Positions 21,737-30,571 of a stretch of 64,000 nt of DNA are shown piece by piece. Positions within the stretch are counted from its first letter, which is position 1. Each line of letters begins with the position of its first letter. Source of the stretch: Rhodoblastus acidophilus (GTDB lineage Bacteria; Pseudomonadota; Alphaproteobacteria; Rhizobiales; Beijerinckiaceae). The stretch is from positions 1 to 64,000 of the forward strand of contig NZ_JAOQNX010000003.1 of assembly GCF_025961575.1 (NCBI RefSeq), in the 5' to 3' direction. A program made the translations under genes and the position numbers. Under the pieces are notes generated by a model that saw only the letters and a program-made list of their open reading frames with translations, ran no database searches and was not told where the DNA came from.

Positions 21737-22807
21737 TCAGCACTCCTCCAGCAGGACATCGAGATCGGCGGTGGATTTCTTGCCGAGGTCGTCGCCATGG
21801 GCGGCCAGGAATGCGTCGGCGGCGTCGCGGCCCTCCTGCTTGAGCAGGCGCAGGAACGGTCCTTCGGCGTTGAGTTTCGAGGAGGCGCCAAATTCCGCGA
21901 GCTTGTCGGTGTGGATGCGATGGGTGAGCATGGACGCCCAGCGGCACGCCTCGCCCGCGCCGGGATCGACGGCCTGGCGCAGCAGCGCGATCATGCGCAG
22001 CTCCTTCATCAGCGGAGAGTTGAAGGAGATCTCATTGAGCCGGTCCAAAATTTCGGCGGCCGTGCGCGGGGTTTTCAGGCGCTGGCGCGGGTTGATCTGG
22101 ACCAGGAGGATGTCGCGCGATTGGCTCTCGCGCACCAGCGGCGTGATGGTCGGATTGCCGGCATAGCCGCCGTCCCAATAGGGCTCGCCGTTGATCTCGA
22201 TGGCCTGGAACATGGTGGGCAGGCAGGCCGAGGCGAGCAGGACCTCGGGCGTGATCTCCTTGTTGCGGAACACTTTTCCGCGCCCGGTGTGGACATTGGT
22301 CGCGGTGATGAACAGTTTGATGTCGGCTTCGTTGAGATGGGCGAAATCGATGCTCTCCTCGAGCAGCGGGCGCAGCGGGTTGTGGCCGAACGGATTGAGA
22401 TTATAGGGCGACACCAGCCGGCTCAGCAGGTCCATCATCACATAGCCGGGGGAGGCGTCGAGCGACCAGCGGTTCATCAGCCGGTCGAGCGGCGAACGCT
22501 GGATCGGGCTGAAACGAGCGGCCTCCGCGACCCGCTCCCAATAGGCGTCGAGCGCGGCGCGGGCGCCGGGCGCGCCGCCCTTCATAAAACCGCTGACGAG
22601 AACGGCGGCGTTCATCGCCCCCGCCGAGGTGCCCGATATGGCTTCGATCTTGATCCAGGGTTCTTCGAGCAGACGGTCGAGCACGCCCCAGGCGAAGGCG
22701 CCATGTGAGCCGCCGCCCTGCAAGGCGAGATCGATGAGAACCGTTTCGCGGGGCGCCTCGTTCTTCGCAGCCGGATTGCCTGTCATCGAGTCTCGCTGAA
22801 AATGCAT
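21737..22807 (-). CDS. Patatin-like phospholipase
   Basis: 356 residues if started at 22807; an ATG at 22786 (MTGNPAAK) is also possible. The patatin catalytic parts are complete: oxyanion loop GGGSHG at 31-36, nucleophile elbow GTSAG with Ser61, and DGG with Asp212. The C-terminal ~120 residues (NPRQRLKTPRTAAEILDRLN onwards) resemble the DUF3734 extension seen in alphaproteobacterial members. It is first in a four-gene minus-strand unit (phospholipase, GntP permease, RND adaptor, RND pump). It likely hydrolyses membrane lipid or, in the polyhydroxybutyrate context, storage-granule-associated esters; the substrate is unproven. Confidence 0.92.
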   Translation of the reverse strand: MHFQRDSMTGNPAAKNEAPRETVLIDLALQGGGSHGAFAWGVLDRLLEEPWIKIEAISGTSAGAMNAAVLVSGFMKGGAPGARAALDAYWERVAEAARFSPIQRSPLDRLMNRWSLDASPGYVMMDLLSRLVSPYNLNPFGHNPLRPLLEESIDFAHLNEADIKLFITATNVHTGRGKVFRNKEITPEVLLASACLPTMFQAIEINGEPYWDGGYAGNPTITPLVRESQSRDILLVQINPRQRLKTPRTAAEILDRLNEISFNSPLMKELRMIALLRQAVDPGAGEACRWASMLTHRIHTDKLAEFGASSKLNAEGPFLRLLKQEGRDAADAFLAAHGDDLGKKSTADLDVLLEEC

Positions 22808-23190
22808 TAAAGATCAGGGATTTGGGCAAAACTTTGGGTCAGCCCGGCCCCGGAAGGTGCGGCTATTTTTCGCAGTTGCGATGCAGACCGTCAACCGGGC
22901 GAGGCTGGGACTTTGGGCGGGATTCGCGCGGGAGCGCGCATCTGGTGCAACAACAACGGGGTGGCGGCGCTTCGGTCGGCTCGAGGCTGATCGGGACTGT
23001 CTTTATTGCGACGCAGCAAATATTTCTTGCGCTGCGATAATAGAGGCGTTCGCCTTGAACAATAATCCTTTTCACCATGGCTTCGCTCCACTGTCCTTCG
23101 CGCCTTGACAAGCGTTGAGCGCCGGCTGCATCTTGGCTGCACGAGTGGAATGAATTGTTTTCGAAAAATGAATAAAGCAGGGAGCGCCGA
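22808..23190. other. Divergent intergenic region upstream of patatin and arcD
   Basis: No coding signal. A TTGACA hexamer at 23105-23110 may be the arcD -35 element, but no convincing -10 follows. An inverted repeat CGCAGC...GCTGCG around 23013-23037 surrounds an A/T-rich core. An AGGGAG box stands just before the arcD ATG. Confidence 0.35.
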
Positions 23191-24621
23191 ATGACCTCCG
23201 CGTCGGGGAACAAGCTGTCGTTATTCTCGCTCTCCGCTTTGGTCATCGGTTCGATGATCGGCGCGGGCATTTTCTCCCTGCCGCGCACCTTCGCCCTCGC
23301 CACGGGACCGTTCGGCGCCTTGATCGCCTGGCTGATCGCGGCCGGCGGCATGTATATGCTGGCGCGCGTGTTCCAGTCGCTCGCCGAGCGCAAGCCCGAC
23401 ATGGACGCCGGCGTCTATGCCTATGCCCGCGCCGGATTCGGCGACTATCCCGGCTTCCTCTCCGCCTTCGGCTATTGGATCAGCACCTGCATCGGCAATG
23501 TCTCCTATTGGGTGCTGATCAAATCGACGCTGGGCGCCTTCTTTCCCGTGTTCGGCGACGGCAACACGCCGGTCGCCATCCTGGTCGCCTCGCTCGGCAT
23601 CTGGGCGTTCCATTTCACCATTTTGCGCGGCGTGCAGCAGGCGGCCTTCATCAACCAGGTCGTCACCATCGCCAAGGTTGTGCCGATCCTGATCTTCATC
23701 GTGGTCATGGCCTTTTCCTTCAAGGGCGACCTGTTCTCGGTGAATTTCTGGGGCGGCGCGGATATGCCGCAGGCGAGCCTGTTCGAACAGGTGCGCCAGA
23801 CCATGCTGGTCACCGTGTTCGTCTTCATCGGCATCGAAGGCGCGAGCGTCTATTCGCGCTATGCGAAAAAACGCTCCGATGTCGGCGCGGCCACGATCAT
23901 CGGCTTTGTCGCGGTCACCGCGGTGATGGTGCTGGTGACGCTGCTGCCCTACAGCGTCATGGCGCGCGCGGATATCGCCGGCATGCGTCAGCCGTCAATG
24001 GCGACCGTGCTCGAGGCGGTGGTTGGGCATTGGGGCGCGATCTTCATCAGCGTCGGCCTGCTGATCTCGGTTCTGGGCGCCTATCTCGCGTGGTCGCTGA
24101 TCTGCGCCGAGGTTTTGTTCACCGCCGCCAAGACCAAGGACATGCCGCGGCTGTTCGCGCGCGAAAACGCCAACAAGGCGCCCTCCGCCGCTTTGTGGCT
24201 GACCAATATCGTCGTGCAGCTGTTCGTCATCAGCACCTATTTCTCCCGCGACGCCTTCTCGCTGATGCTCAATCTCACCAGCTCGATGTCGCTGATCCCC
24301 TATGCCTTCGTCGCGGCTTACGCCGTGCTGCTGGCGCGGCGCGGAGAGACTTACGAGGTGCGGCCGCAGGAGCGCTCGCGCGACCTGGCCTTCGCGGCGA
24401 TCGCCGCCCTCTACACGCTGTTCATGCTGGTCGCCGGCGGGGTGCGCTATCTGCTGCTCGCCGCCATTCTCTACGCGCCCGGCACGGCGCTTTACATCTG
24501 GTCGCGCCGCGAACAAGGCCGCAGCCTGTTCACCCCGGTCGAACTCGCCATTTTCGTCGCGCTGGTCCTGGCCGCGCTCTATGGCGTCTATGCGCTCGCG
24601 ACCGGCGCCATCGCCCTCTGA
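23191..24621 (+). CDS. arcD: Arginine:ornithine (or arginine:citrulline) antiporter
   Basis: A 476-residue APC-superfamily transporter with about 12 helices. The N-terminal [18 protein letters not shown] is the substrate-binding GxGIF loop of amino-acid antiporters. [20 protein letters not shown] and the later [16 protein letters not shown] are typical of ArcD. It starts after an AGGGAG box and lies 25 bp before arcA. It exchanges external arginine for a pathway product. Because arcB and arcC are not adjacent, the exchanged product could be citrulline rather than ornithine. Confidence 0.93.
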   Translation: MTSASGNKLSLFSLSALVIGSMIGAGIFSLPRTFALATGPFGALIAWLIAAGGMYMLARVFQSLAERKPDMDAGVYAYARAGFGDYPGFLSAFGYWISTCIGNVSYWVLIKSTLGAFFPVFGDGNTPVAILVASLGIWAFHFTILRGVQQAAFINQVVTIAKVVPILIFIVVMAFSFKGDLFSVNFWGGADMPQASLFEQVRQTMLVTVFVFIGIEGASVYSRYAKKRSDVGAATIIGFVAVTAVMVLVTLLPYSVMARADIAGMRQPSMATVLEAVVGHWGAIFISVGLLISVLGAYLAWSLICAEVLFTAAKTKDMPRLFARENANKAPSAALWLTNIVVQLFVISTYFSRDAFSLMLNLTSSMSLIPYAFVAAYAVLLARRGETYEVRPQERSRDLAFAAIAALYTLFMLVAGGVRYLLLAAILYAPGTALYIWSRREQGRSLFTPVELAIFVALVLAALYGVYALATGAIAL

Positions 24622-24646
24622 ATCTTGCCAACGGGAGCATTTCGCA

Positions 24647-25894
24647 ATGACCGAGAACGTGAATTTCGGCGTCCATTCGGAGGTCGGTCAGCTTCGGCTG
24701 GTGATGGTCTGCGCGCCCGGCCGCGCTCACCAGCGGCTGACCCCGAGCAATTGCGACGAATTGCTGTTCGACGACGTGCTCTGGGTCGAGAACGCCAAGC
24801 GCGATCATTTCGATTTCATTCTCAAGATGCGCGACCGCGGCATTGAAGTGGTCGAAATGCACAATATGCTCGCCGAGACCGTCGCCATTCCTGAAGCGAA
24901 AAAATGGATCCTCGACAATCAGGTGACGCCCAATCAGGTCGGCGTCGGGCTGGTCGACGAGGTGCGCTCCTATCTCGAGGGTCTTTCCGCCCGCGATCTT
25001 GCGGAAACCCTGATCGGCGGTCTGTCGACCCATGAATTTCCCGATTCCGTCGGCGGCGCCATGCTGGAGATGGTGCGCGACGCCGCCGGCGTCGCCGAAT
25101 ATCTGCTGCCGCCGCTGCCGAACACGCTTTATACGCGCGACACCACCTGCTGGATTTACGGGGGCGTCACCCTCAACCCGCTCTACTGGCCGGCGCGCCA
25201 CGAAGAAACCATCCTCACCACCTCGATCTACAAATTCCACCCGCGCTTCGCGGGAAAGGTCAATGTCTGGTGGGGCGACCCGACCCAGGACTGGGGGCTG
25301 GCGACGCTCGAAGGCGGCGACGTCATGCCGATCGGCAAGCGCAATGTTTTGATCGGCATGAGCGAGCGCACCTCGCGCCAGGCGATCAGCCAGCTCGCCC
25401 AAACCCTGTTCGAGAAGAACGCCGCCGACCGCGTCATCATCGCCGCCATGCCGAAATTGCGCGCGGCCATGCATCTCGACACGGTCTTCACTTTCGCCGA
25501 CCGGGATTGCGTGCTGTCCTATCCCGACATTGTCGACAAGATCGAATGTTTTTCTTATCGGCCGGGTGCGAAGCCGGGGACGGTGGATTTGCGCAAGGAC
25601 GAAGGCGGTCTGGTCGAGACCGTGCGCGGCGCGCTGGGGCTGAAGCAGATCCGCACCGTCGAAACCGGCGGCACCGCCTATATGCGCGAGCGCACCCAAT
25701 GGGACAGCGGCGCCAATCTGGTCTGCGCGGCGCCCGGCGTGGTCTATGCCTATGACCGCAACACCTATACAAATGCGCTGTTGCGGAAAGCGGGAATCGA
25801 AGTCATCACCATCACCGGCGCCGAACTGGGGCGCGGGCGCGGCGGCGGGCATTGCATGACCTGTCCGATCATCCGCGATCCCGTCGAGTTCTGA
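24647..25894 (+). CDS. arcA: Arginine deiminase
   Basis: 415 residues from the ATG at 24647 (GGGAG box about 9 nt upstream). It hydrolyses arginine to citrulline plus ammonia. The family landmarks are all present: [20 protein letters not shown] at the N-terminus, [15 protein letters not shown] with the catalytic His, and C-terminal [10 protein letters not shown] with the nucleophile at Cys403. The length matches bacterial ArcA (about 410-420). It is cotranscribed with arcD. The carbamoyltransferase and carbamate kinase that would give ATP are absent here, so the local function may be ammonia release for acid protection or nitrogen use. Confidence 0.96.
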   Translation: MTENVNFGVHSEVGQLRLVMVCAPGRAHQRLTPSNCDELLFDDVLWVENAKRDHFDFILKMRDRGIEVVEMHNMLAETVAIPEAKKWILDNQVTPNQVGVGLVDEVRSYLEGLSARDLAETLIGGLSTHEFPDSVGGAMLEMVRDAAGVAEYLLPPLPNTLYTRDTTCWIYGGVTLNPLYWPARHEETILTTSIYKFHPRFAGKVNVWWGDPTQDWGLATLEGGDVMPIGKRNVLIGMSERTSRQAISQLAQTLFEKNAADRVIIAAMPKLRAAMHLDTVFTFADRDCVLSYPDIVDKIECFSYRPGAKPGTVDLRKDEGGLVETVRGALGLKQIRTVETGGTAYMRERTQWDSGANLVCAAPGVVYAYDRNTYTNALLRKAGIEVITITGAELGRGRGGGHCMTCPIIRDPVEF

Positions 25895-25919
25895 TCCGCC
25901 GGCCTCGCGGGAGTTTTGG

Positions 25920-26927
25920 ATGCGCATCGCCTTTGGACTCGCTCTGATCTGCGCCGCCGCCCTGTGTGGCCAGGCGCAGGCGCAGGTGAGGCTCGAGGCG
26001 ATCGGCGACGCGCAGGACGCCATGAACGATGCGCTGTTCGCCACGCCCAACAAGACGACGCCCGCGCCGCTCGCCAATCTCTATGCGACCGCGCCCGATC
26101 TCGAAGCGCAGATCCCCGCGCCGCAGTTTCGCGCCAATGCGCTGCTGCCGCTCGGCTGGAACTCCAACGCCAATGAGGTCAACCAGGGCGGCATTGCGTC
26201 GGGCCAGTGGCGGCCGGTCGGGACCCTGTCCTGGGCGGCGCCCGTCGGCGATCTGCCTTTGCGCGCGACCGTCACGGGCTTCGCCGAGACCGACCGCTAT
26301 TTCCGCGCCTCGCAGGTCGATCTCGACAAGAGCGGCGGGTCGGCGCGGCTGCAATATGTCGATCCCGGCAACGATCAGGCCTTTTCCCCCTATTTCGCCT
26401 TCGCGCCGCGCTGGGATTTTTCGCCGATCTTCAGCAATCAGCTTTCGGCGCGCCAGGATTTCAATCTCGGCTTCAACAAGAGGTTCAATTTCGACGGCGC
26501 CTTCCGGCCGGTCGGCGTCGCCGGCAATACGTCGGCGGCGACCGTGCTGTCGTTCGGCCTGACCGCCTTCGTGCAGCAGCGTCTGCGCGAGCCGCAGACC
26601 TCTTCGCAAGCCGTCTTCGTCATTCCCTCGATGAGCTATGTCCTCAGCCCGGACTGGAACGCCAGCCTCGCCCTGGAATTGTTGGGGCGCTGGTTCGACC
26701 GCAACGGTTTTGGCGCGGCGAACCATATTTACGAGGTGCAACCGATCGCCACCGTCGAATATGTCGTGCCGGCCTCCGTGTTCGGCGGCGAGGGCAATGC
26801 GGCGCTGTTCGGCCATCCCGCCTTCGACCTCCAGGGCTCCTATCTGAAATGCTGGTCGACCGCGCCCGGCGGCGGTTTCGCGCAGTTCCAGGCGGTCGCC
26901 GCGCTGAAACTGGGCTGGCGCTTCTGA
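25920..26927 (+). CDS. Predicted outer-membrane beta-barrel protein
   Basis: 335 residues with a signal peptide (LALICAAALCGQAQAQ) cleaved near residue 22. It then has alternating polar/hydrophobic strands and a terminal aromatic residue in GWRF, the usual signature for BAM-inserted barrels. Repeated strand-like segments such as TVTGFAETDRYFRASQVDLD and LSARQDFNLGFNKRFNFDG fit a barrel of roughly 12-14 strands. I do not recognise a family. It lies 25 bp downstream of arcA, so it may be cotranscribed and could provide outer-membrane passage for arginine or related solutes; this is inference from position. Confidence 0.75.
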   Translation: MRIAFGLALICAAALCGQAQAQVRLEAIGDAQDAMNDALFATPNKTTPAPLANLYATAPDLEAQIPAPQFRANALLPLGWNSNANEVNQGGIASGQWRPVGTLSWAAPVGDLPLRATVTGFAETDRYFRASQVDLDKSGGSARLQYVDPGNDQAFSPYFAFAPRWDFSPIFSNQLSARQDFNLGFNKRFNFDGAFRPVGVAGNTSAATVLSFGLTAFVQQRLREPQTSSQAVFVIPSMSYVLSPDWNASLALELLGRWFDRNGFGAANHIYEVQPIATVEYVVPASVFGGEGNAALFGHPAFDLQGSYLKCWSTAPGGGFAQFQAVAALKLGWRF

Positions 26928-27016
26928 CGGCGGTCCTGCGGAAAAGGCAAGCTTGACCTGCGGAGGCCGCGCGGCAATGATTCATCAACCGTCTTTCATC
27001 GCCTGGGCCGCTCGAC

Positions 27017-27502
27017 ATGTATTGGGGTTTGAAAGACACGTTTTTGGGCCTGCTGCTCATCGTGGTGACCACGGCCTTCCACACGATGGGCGTGGTGCTG
27101 ATCGCCTTCGCCGGTTCGGGGATCAAGGACCGGGTGGCGAACTGGAAGCTCGGTTTGCACAGGGGCGTGCTGTTCGTCATGCTGGTGATCGCCTCGGTCG
27201 GGCTGATGCTGGCTCTGCTGCACGGCATTGAATACGCCATTTGGGCCGCCGCCTATTACGGGGTCGGCGCCTTGGACTCGCCGGCCCAGGCGATGCTCTA
27301 TTCGATCGACGCCATGACCACCCGCGGGGCCTCGGGGCTGTTCCTCGAACATGACTGGCGGATGCTCGGCGCGCTCGAGGCCGCCGACGGCATGATCCTG
27401 TTCGGCATCAGCACCGCCTTCCTGTTCACCGTCATGCAAATCCTGTGGCCGCTGCTGACCAACTGGCAGATCGCCGGCGCCAAAAAGCCGCGCCGCCCAT
27501 AG
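27017..27502 (+). CDS. Two-helix ion-channel-like membrane protein with degenerate filter
   Basis: 161 residues with four hydrophobic segments (about 9-32, 50-80, a pore-like loop at 92-107 and 122-148). The layout and the sequence WRMLGALEAADGMILFGIST resemble the bacterial ion-channel (two-pore-domain K+ channel-like) family. The position of the TxGYGD selectivity filter reads TTRGASG (101-107), so potassium selectivity is doubtful. The start is ATG with a weak ribosome-binding site. It sits 89 bp after the barrel gene; cotranscription with arcDA is possible. Confidence 0.7.
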   Translation: MYWGLKDTFLGLLLIVVTTAFHTMGVVLIAFAGSGIKDRVANWKLGLHRGVLFVMLVIASVGLMLALLHGIEYAIWAAAYYGVGALDSPAQAMLYSIDAMTTRGASGLFLEHDWRMLGALEAADGMILFGISTAFLFTVMQILWPLLTNWQIAGAKKPRRP

Positions 27503-27720
27503 AACATCCTGTTTCCGGCGATTTGATTAGACTTTTCGCGCGCGCGTAAAACGCGGGCGCGCTGCGTATCGTCCTGTTGTGTTTGTCCAAAGTCGGGAAT
27601 TTCTGGCGTTGCCAAGTTGCAACAGCGCGAGGAAAACGGCGCTCAAGCGCAACCATTGCTTGATCGCCTGGCGGTCGGCGCCTAACCCTAAGCATATTGT
27701 TCGATGTAATCAGAAACGGG

Positions 27721-27736
27721 TTAACCCATGGTTAAT
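27721..27736. promoter_or_regulatory. Putative CtrA binding site
   Basis: TTAA-cccatgg-TTAAT, an exact TTAA-N7-TTAA match, 21 bp before the efflux operon start codon. It overlaps the perfect palindrome GGGTTAACCC (27718-27727). CtrA is the alphaproteobacterial cell-cycle regulator. The very short distance to the ATG suggests repression or a short leader. Confidence 0.45.
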
Positions 27737-27756
27737 TTCGCCGGGCGGGATGTCCG

Positions 27757-29385
27757 ATGAGTCGAGATCACGACATCTCCCGGCGCTTGCGCAGGGGCCC
27801 GGCCGCCCGATGGGGGGCGTTGGCTCTGGTCGCGCCGCTCGCGGGCTGCGCCGTCGGGCCGAATTTCGTCACGCCGCCGGCGCCGGTGGCGGCGAACTGG
27901 CGGGAGGCGCATGTCCCCTCGATCAAGACCAATCGCGAAAACTATCGGAAATGGTGGGCCGTCTATCGCGACCCGACCCTCGACCGGCTGGTCGAACTCG
28001 CCTATGAGCAGAATCTCACTTTGATGGAGGCGGGCGCTCGGGTGATCAAGGCGCGGGCCAGCCTCGGCATCGCCATCGGCGAGTTCTTCCCGCAGACGCA
28101 GCAGCTCAACGGCGCCGCCGACTATATGCAGCCGAGCCGCACCGACGCCACCTCGAACCCGTACAACACGCTGTCGCGGCAGTTCTGGCGCGTCAATCTC
28201 GGCGGCCAGGTCGCCTGGGAGCTGGATTTCTGGGGCAAGTTCCGCCGCGGCGTCGAATCGGCCGACGCGGCCTATCTCGCCACCATCGCCACTTATGACG
28301 ACGTGCTGGTGACGCTGATCGGCGATGTCGCCAGCACCTATATCGCCATTCGCACCTCGCAGCAGCAGATCGCCATCGCTAGGGACAACGTCGTCAAGCA
28401 GAAGCAGGCGCTGGCCCTGGCGCAGGCGCGCTTCAAGGGCGGCGCCACCTCCGAGCTCGATCCGCTGCAGGCGGAAAACGTGCTGGCGCAGACCCAGTCG
28501 ACCATCCCGCAATTGACCGCGGAATTGCAGAAGCAGGAGAACGCCTTGCGCGTCCTGCTGGGCATGACGCCGGACTCGCTCGACGGGCTGCTGACCCGCT
28601 CCAAGGGCATTCCCTCGGCCTCCGCCAATGTCGCGGTCGGCATTCCCGCCGAACTGCTGCGCCGCCGGCCGGACATTCGCGCCGCCGAACTCAAGGCTGC
28701 CGCGCAAAGCGCCCAGGTCGGCATCGCCGAGGCCGATCTCTATCCGGCCTTTTCGCTGGGCGGCGTGCTCGGCACGCTGGCCAGTTCGACCAATGGCCAC
28801 AGCCTCAACCAATTGTTCAGCCCGCAGAGCATCACCTTCGCCTTCAGCCCGTCGTTCAGCTGGCCGATCCTCAATTACGGCCAGATCACCAACAATGTTC
28901 GCGTGCAGGACGCCGAATTGCAGGCGCTGCTGATCAATTACCAGAACACAGTGTTGAAGGCGCAGCGCGAGGTCGAGGACGGGCTCAGCAGCGTGGTGCA
29001 GGGACGCCAGCAGGTCGCCTATCTCAAGCGCAGCGTCACCGCCGCCAGCCAGGCGCTGGTCATCGCCCTGCAGCAATATCAGCTGGGCTCGCGCGACTTC
29101 ACCACCGTCTTGACCGCCGAGCAGAATCTTTATCAGGCGCAGAACAATCTCGCCGTCGCGCAAGGCAATGTCTCGATCGGCCTGACCACGACCTATCGGG
29201 CGCTGGGCGGCGGCTGGCAGATTCGCGAAGGCCATGATTTCGTCAACGCGGCGACCCGCGCCGAAATGCGCGCGCGCACCAATTGGGGCGATGTCCTGCC
29301 GCCCGCCGACCAGCCGCAACCGGCGGCGCCGGGACTTCCCTCTCCGTCCGATATCGGGCCGACCGTAAGGGCGCCGCAATGGTGA
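27757..29385 (+). CDS. RND outer-membrane efflux lipoprotein (NodT/OprM family)
   Basis: 542 residues. The lipobox LAGC places the acylated Cys at 31, followed by the family start AVGPNFVTPPAPV. Two duplicated outer-membrane efflux halves follow, with TolC-like helical hairpins, the PLRRRPDIRAAE-like segment (ELLRRRPDIRAAELKAAAQS) and the closing IALQQYQLGSRDFTTVLTAE. It forms the outer-membrane trimeric duct of a tripartite pump with the two following genes. The gene order channel-adaptor-pump is less common than adaptor-pump-channel. Confidence 0.95.
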   Translation: MSRDHDISRRLRRGPAARWGALALVAPLAGCAVGPNFVTPPAPVAANWREAHVPSIKTNRENYRKWWAVYRDPTLDRLVELAYEQNLTLMEAGARVIKARASLGIAIGEFFPQTQQLNGAADYMQPSRTDATSNPYNTLSRQFWRVNLGGQVAWELDFWGKFRRGVESADAAYLATIATYDDVLVTLIGDVASTYIAIRTSQQQIAIARDNVVKQKQALALAQARFKGGATSELDPLQAENVLAQTQSTIPQLTAELQKQENALRVLLGMTPDSLDGLLTRSKGIPSASANVAVGIPAELLRRRPDIRAAELKAAAQSAQVGIAEADLYPAFSLGGVLGTLASSTNGHSLNQLFSPQSITFAFSPSFSWPILNYGQITNNVRVQDAELQALLINYQNTVLKAQREVEDGLSSVVQGRQQVAYLKRSVTAASQALVIALQQYQLGSRDFTTVLTAEQNLYQAQNNLAVAQGNVSIGLTTTYRALGGGWQIREGHDFVNAATRAEMRARTNWGDVLPPADQPQPAAPGLPSPSDIGPTVRAPQW

Positions 29386-30545
29386 TCGCCATGACCAAAT
29401 TCAAAACTTCGTTGACATTTTTCGCGGCGCTTCTGGCCGCTGTCGCCACAGCGCCCGCGCTGGCCGCCGAGCCCGCGACCCTGGTCGCCCAGGCCGAGCC
29501 GCCGGCCATTCCCGTGATCACCCCCCGGGTGCAGACGGTGAACGAAAGCCTGGAGGTGACCGGCAACGCCGAGGCGGTCAACCAGGTCATGCTGGTCGCC
29601 CGCGTCCCCGGCTATCTCGAGAAAATCCATTTCGAGGATGGCGCGCTGGTCAAGAAGGGCGATCTGCTGTTCACCATCCAGCAGGACCAGTACAAGGCGC
29701 AGCTGCAGCAGGCCCAGGGCCAGCTGCTGGCGCAAAAGGTCGCCCGCGACCACGCCCATCTCGAAGTCGGGCGTTTCACCCAGCTGCTGAAACAGCATGC
29801 GACCTCGCAGGTCGAGGTCGACCATTGGGTGTTCCAGGAGAAGACCGCCGAGGCCAATATCATCGCCGCCCAGGCGCAGGTCGAGATCGCCGAGCTCAAC
29901 CTGTCCTACACGGAAGTGCGCGCGCCCTTCGACGGCCAGATGGCCAAGCATCTGGTCGATCCCGGCAATATGGTGGGCGCCGATCCCAAGAGCGCGTCGC
30001 TCGCCCAGATCACCCAGCTCGATCCGATTTATGTGGTCGCCAATATCAGCAGCCAGCAGGCGCTGCAGATCCGCGCCAATCTCGATCAGCGCCGCCTGAG
30101 CCTGGACGAATTGCACCGCATTCCCGTGGAGGCCTCGCTCTCCGACGAGAGCGGCTTCCCGCACAAGGGGACGCTGCAATATGTGGCGCCGTCGATCGAT
30201 CCCTCGACCGGCACGCTTTTTGTGCGCGGCATTTTGCCTAATCCGAACCGGACCCTGCTGCCCGGCGTGTTCGTCCGGGTGCGTCTGCCCATGGGCAAGG
30301 TCATTCAGAGCGCGCTGCTGGTTCCGCAGCGGGCGCTGCAGGAGGACCAGGGCGGCCGCTTCCTGCTGGTCGTCGGCGCCGACGACACCGCGCAGAAGCG
30401 CTATGTCAAGCTGGGGTCGCTGGTCGGCTCCTGGCAGGTCGTCACCAGCGGCGTCGAGCGCAACGAGCAGATCGTCGTCGGCGAACTCTGGCGCGTCTCG
30501 CCCGGCCTGAAGATCAAACCGACCCCCGCCGCGACGGACCGCTGA
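29379..30545 (+). CDS. RND periplasmic adaptor (membrane fusion protein)
   Basis: 388 residues from the ATG at 29379, which overlaps the upstream stop and has an AAGGG box; an ATG at 29391 is the alternative. The Sec signal peptide (LTFFAALLAAVATAPALA) lacks a lipobox. It has the lipoyl half-motif VPGYLEKIHFEDGALVKKGD, a coiled-coil hairpin around 100-165, the return half TEVRAPFDGQMAKHLVDPGN, and a barrel and membrane-proximal domain ending in the ELWRVSPGLKI segment typical of AcrA/MexE-like adaptors. It couples the outer-membrane duct to the RND pump downstream. Confidence 0.95.
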   Translation: MVIAMTKFKTSLTFFAALLAAVATAPALAAEPATLVAQAEPPAIPVITPRVQTVNESLEVTGNAEAVNQVMLVARVPGYLEKIHFEDGALVKKGDLLFTIQQDQYKAQLQQAQGQLLAQKVARDHAHLEVGRFTQLLKQHATSQVEVDHWVFQEKTAEANIIAAQAQVEIAELNLSYTEVRAPFDGQMAKHLVDPGNMVGADPKSASLAQITQLDPIYVVANISSQQALQIRANLDQRRLSLDELHRIPVEASLSDESGFPHKGTLQYVAPSIDPSTGTLFVRGILPNPNRTLLPGVFVRVRLPMGKVIQSALLVPQRALQEDQGGRFLLVVGADDTAQKRYVKLGSLVGSWQVVTSGVERNEQIVVGELWRVSPGLKIKPTPAATDR

Positions 30546-30571
30546 GCCCCCGCCCAATCAAGGACTAGCCG

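Noticed and set aside
20184-22166. 660-codon plus-strand frame opposite gntP and patatin
   Set aside because: Shadow of two genes with intact family motifs; no ribosome-binding site or domain.
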